This document shows positions 14,828 through 22,948 of a stretch of DNA of 40,367 nucleotides, piece by piece. The notes beneath the pieces are model-generated. The model saw only the letters and a list, made by a program, of their open reading frames with translations, was not told where the DNA came from and searched no databases. The stretch spans positions 1-40,367 of the forward strand of contig NZ_LABX01000027.1 of assembly GCF_001043915.1 (NCBI RefSeq). Reading direction: 5' to 3'. The stretch's first letter is position 1, and each line of letters opens with the position of its first letter. Origin of the DNA: Methylobacterium aquaticum (GTDB lineage Bacteria > Pseudomonadota > Alphaproteobacteria > Rhizobiales > Beijerinckiaceae). A program made the translations under genes and the position numbers.

Positions 14828-17749
14828 TCAGCGGATGCGGATCATGGCGGCGACGCTGGGAACGCCGTTGGCGTCCATGGCGAAGAGCATCCAGGGCCCC
14901 GGCATCAGGATGCCCGGATCGGACGGCAGCGTCAGCCGGTACTGGGTGCCGGCCGTTCCGACGATCGCCAGGGGAACGCGGCGCTGGTCGTTGTTCACCG
15001 TATGCGTGGTGCTGCTCAGCCGCACCAGCGCGAAGCTCTGGACCATACGGTCGGTGGCCGCCGTGATCGTGCTCCCGAGGGAGGCGTTGGTCGGGGCGCT
15101 GGTGATCGCCGGGCGGCTCGCGAGCTGGCCGTTCGCCCCGTAGAGATAGGGCGGGGTCAGGATCTGGAGGTTCGGATGGTCCGCCCCGCAGCCGCCGCAC
15201 AGGCCGCCGCCGGCCGACAGCACCCGGGCGTCCGGCAGGAGGAGCGCGACGCTGTGATAGGTCCGCGGCACGGCCATCGGCGCGAGGCGGACGACCGTGT
15301 TGCGGCTCGGCGACCACAGTTCCGGGAAGTAGACCGGGGTCGTGTCCGTGAACGGGATCGGAACGCTCTGACCGCCGATGGTCACGACGTCGCCGGTCGG
15401 CAGCACCACGCTGTTGTGGAAGGCACGGGCGAAGTTCAGCGGCGTCGCCGCGGCGACGGTCGGGGTCGATCCGAGGCCGCCGCTGATGTCGATCGTGTAG
15501 CTCGCGACGGTGGCCGGGACGTTCTGGTATTGCGGCGCGCCGCCGGCCTTGTAGATCCGGTTGACGTCGAACATCGTCGCGGTGCCGTTGATGGAGAAGG
15601 CGTCGTCGGCCCGGTTGCCGGCACTCGTCAGGGTGCCGTTCCCGCCCGTGCCGATCCAGTGCATCTGCCGGCTCGGCCCGGCATGGAAGACGGCGCCTTT
15701 CGACACGCCGAACATCCAGAAGTGATTGTCGGCGCGGTACATGTCCACCCCCGGCTCGGCGGCCGCGTCGCCGGACACGTTCGACAGCACGCGCCAGCTT
15801 CCGGTGGTCGGCGACCAGACCTCGGCGTTCTTGCCGCCGATGTTGCCCGACCACGAGCCGCCATAGGTCATCGCCTCACCGGTCGAGAGGGTGACGTTGG
15901 CGTTGTAGCCGCGCGCGATCTTGAGGGTCGGGCCGGTGCTCCACTGGTTCGTGGCCGGATCGTAGATCGAGGTCCCGCCGGAGGTGATGCCGCCGGTGAT
16001 CATCATCCGGCCGTCGGACAAGAGGTTCGTGCCCGGGCAGAACATGTCGTGGTTGGTGTTCGCGACATAGGTGTCGTTGGAAGCCCCGGTCTTCGGGTCG
16101 AAGACCGTCAGCCAGGTCCCGGTGCCGGAGCCGAAGCTGGTCCGCTGCTCGGCCGCCCACATCATCACCTTGCCGGAGGGCGTCAGCGCGGCGGAGACGG
16201 GCACGAGGCCGAGGGTCGTGACGGGCGTCCAGGCGGAGGGCGCGGCCGGCGGCACCAGCGCGAACAGGCCGTTGCTCGCCGCCTGGCAATCCCATTGCAC
16301 CACCGCGCCGCCCTGGTCGCGCGACGCATTGTTGACGTTCAGGCAACGGCCCGAATGCACGGCGACGACCTCGTAGACGTAGCCCACCTTGCGCAGGGTC
16401 CACAGACCGCCGGCCGCCGTCGCGTTGCAGGGCTGCTGGACGATGCCGGCGCCATTCGTGGTGGAGCCGCCATCGACGGTGAGGCAGAAGTTGGTCTTGA
16501 TGTTGCGGACCTGGTAGCCGGTCCCGGACGGCACGAAGCTCCACTCCATGTGGACGCCGCCGTCGCAGGGCCATTGGTCGATCTTCACCCCCGCTGCCGT
16601 TTGGGCGTTCGGCACCTCGACGCACATGGCGGAGTGGTTGGCGACGATCAGTCCGGTCGGCGCCGGCGGCAGATCGCCCGGCACGGTGGCTCCGCCGGCA
16701 TTCGCCCCGGTCCCGCTCCCGGATCCGGTGCCTGCACCGGTGCCGCCTGCCGTCCCACCACCCGTATTGCCGCCCGTCGTACCGCTCCCCGCCGCCGGGG
16801 CATTGAACGTCTGGTTGCCCTGCCCGTGGCATCCCCACTGGATCAGGGTCGCGCCGCTCGCCTTGTCGGCATTGTTGATGTCGAGGCAAAGGCCGGAATA
16901 AGCCGTGACCAGGCGATAACCGCCGTTCTGTGCTTGCGCCGACCAGGTCTGCTGGGCCGAGTTGTTGCAGGTGAATTGCAGGATTCCGCCCCCCGGAGTC
17001 TTGGAGAGCTGCGAATCCATGCACTGGCCGGTGGCCTGGTTGACCAGGGTGAAGCCGTTGCCGAACGGCTTGATCTGCCAGGTCTGGGCCGGGCTGCCGG
17101 TGCAGGCTTGCTGCTGCAACTGCGTCGCGGGCGTCGTTGTCCCGCCCGGGACCGTCACGCACAGGCCGGAATGCGAGGCGACGAGCGGTCCCGCTCCACT
17201 GCGCGCGTTGACGTCGAGCGGACTGGTCGCGGTGCTGCCGAAAGTCTGATTCGCCGATCCGCTGCACGTCCACTGAATCAGCGTCGTACCGGCCGATTTA
17301 TCGGCATTGAAGACGTCGAGGCAGAGGCCGGAATAGGCTGTGATCAGACGGTAGCCGCCGTTCTGAGCCGCGGCCGACCAGGTCTGCTGGGCCGAGCCGT
17401 TGCAGGTGTATTGCAGGATGCCGGTTCCCCTGTTCTTGGAGAGCTGCGAATCCATGCACTGGCCGGTGGCCTGGTTGACCAGGGTGAAGCCGTTGCCGAA
17501 CGGCTTGATCTGCCAGGTCTGGGCCGGGCTCCCGGTACAAGCCTGCTGCTCGAGCTGCGTCGCGGGCGCCGTCGTCCCGCCCGGTAATCCCACGCACAAT
17601 CCCGAATGGGAGGCGATGACCGGCCCTGTCCCCGACAGGGACAAGAAATTGAGATCCGCCCGCGCCGGCGCATTGACGACGACAAAGCAACCTATCGACA
17701 ACCCGTAAATTATCAAATTTTTTATCAATTGGGTAAATTCTACTTTCAT
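14828..17749 (-). CDS. Secreted galactose oxidase-like copper radical oxidase with three ricin-type lectin modules
   Basis: A 973-residue protein. A signal peptide (1-31) precedes two nearly identical beta-trefoil lectin modules (about 42-170 and 186-316), a Gly/Thr/Ser linker (317-360) and a third, more distant module (about 365-500). The kelch-type catalytic domain (about 505-880) and the C-terminal early-set domain (about 880-973) follow. All galactose oxidase active-site residues are visible: Cys571 (DMFCPG) and Tyr615 (ARGY) for the thioether cofactor, Trp633 (GSWSG), Tyr831-His832 (RTYHS) and His916 (THTVN). The spacings Cys-Tyr 44 and Tyr-Trp 18 equal those of the fungal enzyme. It should oxidise primary alcohols of sugars or glycans to aldehydes, giving peroxide, outside the cell. 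The true substrate is unknown. Confidence 0.93.
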   Translation of the reverse strand: MKVEFTQLIKNLIIYGLSIGCFVVVNAPARADLNFLSLSGTGPVIASHSGLCVGLPGGTTAPATQLEQQACTGSPAQTWQIKPFGNGFTLVNQATGQCMDSQLSKNRGTGILQYTCNGSAQQTWSAAAQNGGYRLITAYSGLCLDVFNADKSAGTTLIQWTCSGSANQTFGSTATSPLDVNARSGAGPLVASHSGLCVTVPGGTTTPATQLQQQACTGSPAQTWQIKPFGNGFTLVNQATGQCMDSQLSKTPGGGILQFTCNNSAQQTWSAQAQNGGYRLVTAYSGLCLDINNADKASGATLIQWGCHGQGNQTFNAPAAGSGTTGGNTGGGTAGGTGAGTGSGSGTGANAGGATVPGDLPPAPTGLIVANHSAMCVEVPNAQTAAGVKIDQWPCDGGVHMEWSFVPSGTGYQVRNIKTNFCLTVDGGSTTNGAGIVQQPCNATAAGGLWTLRKVGYVYEVVAVHSGRCLNVNNASRDQGGAVVQWDCQAASNGLFALVPPAAPSAWTPVTTLGLVPVSAALTPSGKVMMWAAEQRTSFGSGTGTWLTVFDPKTGASNDTYVANTNHDMFCPGTNLLSDGRMMITGGITSGGTSIYDPATNQWSTGPTLKIARGYNANVTLSTGEAMTYGGSWSGNIGGKNAEVWSPTTGSWRVLSNVSGDAAAEPGVDMYRADNHFWMFGVSKGAVFHAGPSRQMHWIGTGGNGTLTSAGNRADDAFSINGTATMFDVNRIYKAGGAPQYQNVPATVASYTIDISGGLGSTPTVAAATPLNFARAFHNSVVLPTGDVVTIGGQSVPIPFTDTTPVYFPELWSPSRNTVVRLAPMAVPRTYHSVALLLPDARVLSAGGGLCGGCGADHPNLQILTPPYLYGANGQLASRPAITSAPTNASLGSTITAATDRMVQSFALVRLSSTTHTVNNDQRRVPLAIVGTAGTQYRLTLPSDPGILMPGPWMLFAMDANGVPSVAAMIRIR

Positions 17750-18230
17750 AGAGCGACCCTCTCGCGAAGCCGGCAGGTTGGCCGCACTCTCGTGAGAAAC
17801 ATCTAAATTTCCCTGAACCTCTGCGGCAACCGGCGGAATCGCCTAGGGACATGGAGTATTTCACCATGCCTAGCTACGGTGTTGACCCGTGTCGAAGCCG
17901 CACTCCGGTGGCTTGCTTCGTGAGACATTGGTAAATGTTTCGGCTCGATTCGATTGAGCACGGCATGGAATTTATCACCCAGGCATGACCCCACCGTCAG
18001 ACCTGCCCGGATGATTGCCGGGCATGGCCGCTTCATCGTGCGCTGCCTCTCCGACACGGGCGGGACCGAAGGCATGCGGGGGCCACCGGCGGCGCGCGGC
18101 CGAGGTGGCACGGCCCGTGTCTCCTCCGACGGATCAGTCAAATGGAGACCGACCTGCGGACGGTGCAGGACTGGCTCCTCAGCCGCGAAAGGGGCGATTC
18201 CCAGTGTTCGATGGCGCCCTCTTCATGCGT
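17750..18230. other. Intergenic region upstream of the galactose oxidase gene
   Basis: With the following repeats this forms 1.2 kb without a supported gene between divergent transcripts. Open frames on both strands lack ribosome binding sites and family features. The promoter of the oxidase should lie within about 17760-17960, but I cannot place it precisely. Confidence 0.45.
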
Positions 18231-18412
18231 GATACCAACGGTCGTAGACCGCCACCTTTGGTTTCTGTCTCGAATTGCCGCCACGAGAGTCCGGTCCAAG
18301 GTCCGGGACGTCTGGGCTTGGTATTGACGCTTCGAGACAGGTCGACGGCCTCGTCGATCTCGGGCCTTCCCGAGATCCAATCGATGCGTCGGCATCTGAG
18401 GCCGTTGGCATC
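18231..18412 (+). repeat. Structured dispersed repeat, long copy
   Basis: It begins GATACCAACGGTCGT and ends CGATGCGTCGGCATC then GGCCGTTGGCATC. The same two ends bound the repeat at 20420-20552, in the same order. Internally this copy is about 50 bases longer and has diverged, with its own stems (for example CCGAGATC-type pairs near 18355-18376). The ends could pair with each other, as in the shorter copy. Confidence 0.7.
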
Positions 18413-18419
18413 CCGCTTC

Positions 18420-18482
18420 GCGGAAGAAATCCCGGTCGGCGCCTTGTCGGCGGGGAGGCTGGCCAAGCCGGATTTCCTCCGC
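18420..18482 (+). repeat. 63-bp imperfect palindrome, uninterrupted copy
   Basis: GCGGAAGAAATCC (from 18420) and GGATTTCCTCCGC (to 18482) are inverted with one mismatch. The same sequence occurs at 29815-29980, where it is split by a two-hairpin repeat. This is the intact or empty version. It directly follows the end of another dispersed repeat. Confidence 0.75.
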
Positions 18483-18969
18483 ATCGCGGTATATCAGTTG
18501 TACACCGGCTTCGCCGTCCCGTGCGGATCAAACTGTCTCGCGAGAGTCGGGGCGATTGCCATCCTGGATTGCGCGTGTCTATTTGATCGTTGAGCGGCCA
18601 TCACGATGGCTACAGCGTCACACCGAACCGTGGCACCTTCGCGCGATCGTCGATCGCCCCTCCCCTCTCCCACATCTGGCAGCGATCCCGGGCAGGCCCG
18701 AGATTGCCTGGGAGTCTTCTCTCAAAAATAGACGCTTAAAATCAATAACTCGCGGTGGTTCCATCGTTCCATCGCGCCTCCTCCGAAGGCATCGCCCCCC
18801 TGGCGGCGAACCGGCAGCTCGCTGCGGGCTCCGTTCCTCCCCGGCAAGGGGGCGAACGCCTCTCCCCGGACAGTCCTGCCTCGCGCGAATCGGCCGGCGG
18901 GTGTAGCGTCGCGCCATCGCCGCGCGATCCGTCGGACAGCGGACGACACGAACGGGACGAGGAGGGCCG
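18483..18969. other. Intergenic region upstream of the methyltransferase gene
   Basis: Nearly 490 bases with no supported gene and no repeat that recurs in this window. The promoter for the downstream methyltransferase gene is presumably close to 18900-18960, but no boxes are clear. Confidence 0.4.
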
Positions 18970-19800
18970 ATGCCGGAGCCGATCACCCAGACGGAATACT
19001 GGAACGGCGATGTCGGCGCGCGCTGGGCCGCGATGCAGGCGGAGCTCGACCAGGTTTTCGCGCCCTTGACCGCGGCGCTCCTCGACGGTGCCGGCCTCCG
19101 GCCCGGCGAGCGGGTGCTCGATATCGGCTGCGGCTGCGGCGAGACCGCTCTTCTGGCGGCGGCCCGCACGGGGCCGGGCGGCACCGTGACGGCGGTGGAC
19201 GTGTCCCGGCCGATGCTGGAGCGGGCCCGCGCCCGGCCGGCCGGTGGGTCGCCGATCGCCTGGATCGAGGCCGACGCCCAGACCCATCCCTTCGCACCGG
19301 AGCACGACGTCGCGCTGTCGCGGTTCGGGGTGATGTTCTTCGAGGAGTCGCGGACGGCCTTCGCCAATGTCCGGCGGGCCTTGCGGCCAGGCGGGCGCCT
19401 CGTCGTGCTGTGCTGGCGCGCCCTCGCCGAGAATGCGTGGGTGCACGTCCCGCGCGACGCCGTGCTGACGGTGCTGCCCGAGCCGGCCCCGTCGCCACCG
19501 GGCGGGCCGGGACCGTTCCGGTTCGCGGATGGCGAGGCGCTGGTCGATCTCCTGGGGCAGGCCGGCTTCACCGGTGCTGCCGTCGCGCCGATCGATCATC
19601 CCGTGGCGATCGGCGCCGATGCGGAGGCGGCCGCGCGCTTTGCCGCCACTGTCGGGCCGATCGCCGGGCTCCTGCGCGAGATCGAGGATCCGGCCCTGCG
19701 CGAGCGGGCGCTGGCGGCTATGCGGCAGGCGATGCCGGCGGAGCGGCCGGTGCGCCTCGGTGCCGCCTGCTGGCTCGCGACGGCGGTCCATCCAGGCTGA
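18970..19800 (+). CDS. Class I SAM-dependent methyltransferase
   Basis: A 276-residue protein. The SAM-binding motif I is VLDIGCGCGETALLAA (about 49-64), motif II is TAVDVSRPMLERAR, and motif post-I or III is ALRPGGRLVVLCWR (about 137-150). It starts with TQTEYWNGDVGARWAAMQAELD, a pattern of UbiE/Methyltransf_11-type enzymes of unknown substrate. GGAGGG lies seven bases before the ATG. It stands alone between a repeat-rich region and a convergent hupE-like gene. Confidence 0.9.
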   Translation: MPEPITQTEYWNGDVGARWAAMQAELDQVFAPLTAALLDGAGLRPGERVLDIGCGCGETALLAAARTGPGGTVTAVDVSRPMLERARARPAGGSPIAWIEADAQTHPFAPEHDVALSRFGVMFFEESRTAFANVRRALRPGGRLVVLCWRALAENAWVHVPRDAVLTVLPEPAPSPPGGPGPFRFADGEALVDLLGQAGFTGAAVAPIDHPVAIGADAEAAARFAATVGPIAGLLREIEDPALRERALAAMRQAMPAERPVRLGAACWLATAVHPG

Positions 19801-19802
19801 CC

Positions 19803-19822
19803 GGGGCCGCCCGCGCGGCCCC
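19803..19822. terminator. Bidirectional terminator-like hairpin
   Basis: GGGGCCGC (19803-19810) pairs with GCGGCCCC (19815-19822) over a 4-base loop, between the stops of two convergent genes. There is no T-run, as is common in GC-rich genomes. Confidence 0.5.
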
Positions 19823-19837
19823 GCCGGCCTCCGGCGA

Positions 19838-20425
19838 TCAGAGCGTGCCGGCCAGCACCGCCACGCCTGCCACCGCCACGGCGGCCCCCGCGACCGGAAG
19901 CGCCCGGCCCCGGGCGATCCGGCCGGCGGCGAGCACGAGGCCGAGTCCGGCGAGGTGCAGGAGCGCGCTCGCCGCCAGGAAGCCGAGGCCGTAGGCGAGG
20001 CCGGAGGCGGTCTCGGGCATCTCGGCGCCGTGAGCGTCGCCGTGGACCACCGCGAAGGCCCCGACGAGGGCGAGCGCCGCCGCGAGCGGCAGGCCGGCCC
20101 CGAACGCCGCCGCGAGGCCGAAGGCCACCAGCGACAGGCCGATCCCGGTCTCGACGAAGGGCAGCGCGGTCCCGGCGGCGCCGAGCATCCCGCCGACAGC
20201 CATCATGCCCAGGAAGGCCAGCGGCACCGCCCAGAGCGCCCGCCCGCCCTGGGCCGCCGCCAGCAGACCGACCGCCACCATGGCGAGCAGGTGGTCCGCC
20301 CCACTGAACGGATGGGCGAAGCCGTGGGCAAGCCCGGCGGCCCCGCCATGGCCCGGATGCGCGAGCGCGGCCTGGGCTGAGAGGAGCAGCAGGGCGGCGG
20401 CGAGGCCGGCGTGACGACGCATCAT
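19838..20425 (-). CDS. hupE: HupE/UreJ-family membrane protein
   Basis: A 195-residue integral membrane protein with a cleavable signal-like N terminus (to ALA near residue 21). It then has HPGHGG, the conserved HPFSGADHLLAMVAVG motif and about six membrane helices. A second conserved segment (FVETGIGLSLVAFGL) and a histidine pair in VVHGDAHGAEMPE complete the family pattern. HupE/UreJ proteins are thought to carry nickel or cobalt for hydrogenase, urease or cobalamin. No such genes are nearby, so the metal is unknown. Two ATG codons (20425 and 20422) are possible and both lie in the edge of a structured repeat. I see no Shine-Dalgarno. Confidence 0.85.
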   Translation of the reverse strand: MMRRHAGLAAALLLLSAQAALAHPGHGGAAGLAHGFAHPFSGADHLLAMVAVGLLAAAQGGRALWAVPLAFLGMMAVGGMLGAAGTALPFVETGIGLSLVAFGLAAAFGAGLPLAAALALVGAFAVVHGDAHGAEMPETASGLAYGLGFLAASALLHLAGLGLVLAAGRIARGRALPVAGAAVAVAGVAVLAGTL

Positions 20426-20552
20426 ACCAACGGTCGTTGGAAACGACCTTTGGTTCCGTTCGCGAATTTTCGCCAAGCCTCTGGCTTGGCATCGAAAATT
20501 TGAGATGGTTCATCGGCCCGATGCGTCAGCATCTTGGGCCGATGGTATCATG
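20420..20552. repeat. Cloverleaf-like dispersed repeat upstream of hupE
   Basis: The outer stem is CATCATACCA (20420-20429) with TGGTATCATG (20543-20552), 9 of 10 paired. Inside are three stems: 20426-20437 with 20443-20454, 20465-20479 with 20483-20500 (including perfect GCCAAGCC/GGCTTGGC), and CATCGGCCC (20511-20519) with GGGCCGATG (20536-20544). The same ends recur at 18231-18412, so it is a dispersed repeat. Read as minus-strand RNA it would form the hupE leader and include the start codon. Confidence 0.75.
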
Positions 20553-20890
20553 GGGAACTCCGTGGGAGGGGTGGCGACACCGTGAGGCAGGGCACCGCAG
20601 GCCGGGCACCCATCCGGAACGGCCGGGCCGCGGCGGCGGCCATGCGGCAAACCGAGTCGCGCCGGGGTCCCGGATGCGACGCCTCAATCCTGACATGCTG
20701 GCGCCGGAGATAGCCCCGGGCAAGGGCCGCATCGGACCCTGGCGCCGATTGGGGATGCGTCTGCCGCCCGCCGTTGATTTCCCTGCGTGAGCCACGCATG
20801 GTCGGCGGCATCGCAGAGCGGACCGAAGCATCCTCGAGCCGTCGTGGCAGCCCCGCGGCGGTGCCGGAACCAGAAGGCGAAGGAGAGACG
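20553..20890. other. Intergenic/leader region before the M23 peptidase
   Basis: Open frames continue through here, including an extension of the peptidase frame to 20774, but the strong Shine-Dalgarno at 20881-20885 points to a start at 20891. No repeat or promoter can be named with confidence. Confidence 0.4.
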
Positions 20891-22939
20891 GTGAAGCGCG
20901 CGCGGCTCGACACGGTCGGATCCCAGCAGTCGCCTCGCAGCCGGTCCGCCGATCCGGGCCGGGAGCCGCCCCTCGACCTCTCGGGCGGCGCCTCGCCGCG
21001 GGCCGACCGGCGCGACGTCAATTTGCGCTGGCTCGCCGCCTGCGTGCTCACCGGCATGACCGGTGCCGGCCTGATCGGCTCGGCGATCTGGGTCTCGCTC
21101 CAGGGCGAGGTCACCTTCGCGGAACTGCCGCAGGCGGTGACCATCGCGTCCCGCCCGGTCGCCAGCGAGGGCGGCACCAACCTCGCCCGCAAGGGCGACC
21201 GGCTGGTGCGCAACCCGATGGTGGCGCTCGCCAAGCAGAGCTTCAAGGCGCCCGTGACCCTGAGGGCCGGCGAACGCGAGATCATCAAGGTCCGGCCCTT
21301 CGTGCGGATCGCCACCGCGCTCTCGACCACCGCCGGCATGGCGGCGACCGACATCCCGGCCTTCGACCCGATGCGCTTCTTCGCCGATCCGGGCACCGAC
21401 CGCGCGCCGGAGGCGCAAGCCACGGCGCCCGCGGATGCGCCGGATGCCGAGGTGTCGGTGGTCAAGCGCGACCTTGGCGACCTCGCGGTGCCGGCCGGCT
21501 CCCCGGCCCTCTCGGACGACGACGTGGCGGCGCAGATCGAGGAGGAGCGGCGGCTCGCCGCCGAGGCCGGGCGGCGCGCGGCGCTGCCCATCGCCCCGCA
21601 ATTGATGCTCTCGCGCACCCTGCGCAGCATGACGGCCCTGCCGGGCCTCGACGGCGCCAGCGATTTCGGCGGGGCGTCCGGCCCGTTCAAGTCGATCGAG
21701 GTCCGGGTGATGCGCGAGAACGTCACCGACCTCGCCAAGATGGAGCGCGAGCGCGACGCGCCGCTGGTCGAGGAGCGCGACGTCGCGATCAAGCGCGGCG
21801 AGACCCTGGAGGGCGTGCTCAAGGCCAATGGCGGCCTCGACGAGCAGATCCGCCCGATCCTGGCGGCCCTCGGCACGCGGGTCCGCTCCGGCGCGGTCGG
21901 CGAAGGCCAGCAGATGCGGCTCCAGATCGGTCCGGGCCCCCGGACCGGCGACCCGCGCCAGCTCACCCGGGTGATCCTGTACGGCGAATCCGGCGTCGAG
22001 GCGATTGCCGCCATGAACGACCGCGGCGCCTTCGTGTCGGTGGCCCCGCCGGTGCCCGAGGGGGCGTCCCAGAAGCCCGCGCCCAAGTCGGAGGCCGAGG
22101 ACGACGACGAGGGCGGCACCGGCGCCCGCCTCTATGCCAGCCTCTACGAGACGGCCGCGCGCCATGACCTGCCGCGCTCCACCGTCGAGGATCTGGTGCG
22201 GATCTTCGGCTACGATGTCGATTTCCAGCGCCGCGTCGCCCAGGGCGACGGGATCGAGTTGTTCTACACCTACGACGATGAATCCGGCGGCTCGTCCGAG
22301 CGGCCCGACATCCTCTTCGCCGCCCTCAACCTCGGCGGCGAAGCGCGGCGGATCTACCGGTTCCAGTCGCCCGACGACGGCAGCGTCGACTATCTCGACG
22401 AGGCCGGCCGCTCGCTCAAGAAATTCCTGCTGCGCAAGCCCGTCGCCGACGGCAACATGAGTTCCGGCTTCGGCTATCGCCGTCACCCGGTGCTCGGCTA
22501 CGCCAAGCTCCATACCGGCGTCGACTGGTCGATTCGCATCGGCACGCCGATCTTCGCCGCCGGCAACGGCACCGTCATCAAGGCGGAGTGGGATTCCGGC
22601 TACGGTCGCCGGGTCGAGATCCAGCACGCCAACGGCTACGTCACCACCTACAACCACATGTCGCGGTTCGGCCGCGGCATCAGCGCCGGGGTGAAGGCCC
22701 GCCAGGGCCAGATCATCGGCTATGTCGGCTCGACCGGCCTCTCGACCGGCGCGCACCTGCATTACGAGGTGATCATCAACGGCCACTTCGTGGATCCGAT
22801 GAAGATCCGCGTGCCCCGCGGCCGCGAGCTGGACGGACGGCTGCTCGCCGAGTTCCGCCGCCAGCGCGACCAGATCGACGGGCTGATCCAGAAATCCGGC
22901 GCACCGACGACCCTGGCGCAGCGCGAGGCGATGCGCTGA
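20891..22939 (+). CDS. M23-family (LytM) peptidoglycan endopeptidase, membrane-anchored
   Basis: A 682-residue protein. A cytoplasmic tail precedes a membrane helix (WLAACVLTGMTGAGLIG, about 45-68) and a long periplasmic region with acidic stretches, where KRGETLEGVLKANGG resembles a LysM/OapA-like segment. The C-terminal LytM domain runs from about 515 to 645. Its zinc-site motifs are intact: His541 and Asp545 (HTGVD), His589 (YNHMS), and His622 with His624 (HLHYE). It should cut peptide cross-bridges of the cell wall during growth or division. GTG 20891 is chosen for the AGGAG five bases upstream; ATG 20798 or TTG 20774 would add 31 or 39 residues without such a site. Confidence 0.9.
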   Translation: MKRARLDTVGSQQSPRSRSADPGREPPLDLSGGASPRADRRDVNLRWLAACVLTGMTGAGLIGSAIWVSLQGEVTFAELPQAVTIASRPVASEGGTNLARKGDRLVRNPMVALAKQSFKAPVTLRAGEREIIKVRPFVRIATALSTTAGMAATDIPAFDPMRFFADPGTDRAPEAQATAPADAPDAEVSVVKRDLGDLAVPAGSPALSDDDVAAQIEEERRLAAEAGRRAALPIAPQLMLSRTLRSMTALPGLDGASDFGGASGPFKSIEVRVMRENVTDLAKMERERDAPLVEERDVAIKRGETLEGVLKANGGLDEQIRPILAALGTRVRSGAVGEGQQMRLQIGPGPRTGDPRQLTRVILYGESGVEAIAAMNDRGAFVSVAPPVPEGASQKPAPKSEAEDDDEGGTGARLYASLYETAARHDLPRSTVEDLVRIFGYDVDFQRRVAQGDGIELFYTYDDESGGSSERPDILFAALNLGGEARRIYRFQSPDDGSVDYLDEAGRSLKKFLLRKPVADGNMSSGFGYRRHPVLGYAKLHTGVDWSIRIGTPIFAAGNGTVIKAEWDSGYGRRVEIQHANGYVTTYNHMSRFGRGISAGVKARQGQIIGYVGSTGLSTGAHLHYEVIINGHFVDPMKIRVPRGRELDGRLLAEFRRQRDQIDGLIQKSGAPTTLAQREAMR

Positions 22940-22948
22940 GGCAACTCG

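Noticed and set aside
14516..17587. A 1023-residue plus-strand open frame across the galactose oxidase region.
   Set aside because: Its composition is Arg/Gly-rich with no family signature, while the opposite strand has a fully recognisable enzyme with intact active site. It is a by-product of high GC.
18015..18593. Plus- and minus-strand open frames in the 18 kb intergenic region.
   Set aside because: They are made largely of the dispersed repeats at 18231-18482 and have no family signature.
20420..20552. A cobalamin or NiCo riboswitch upstream of the hupE-like gene.
   Set aside because: I see no cobalamin-box-like core, and the same ends recur at 18231-18412 away from any metal gene. A dispersed repeat explains it better.
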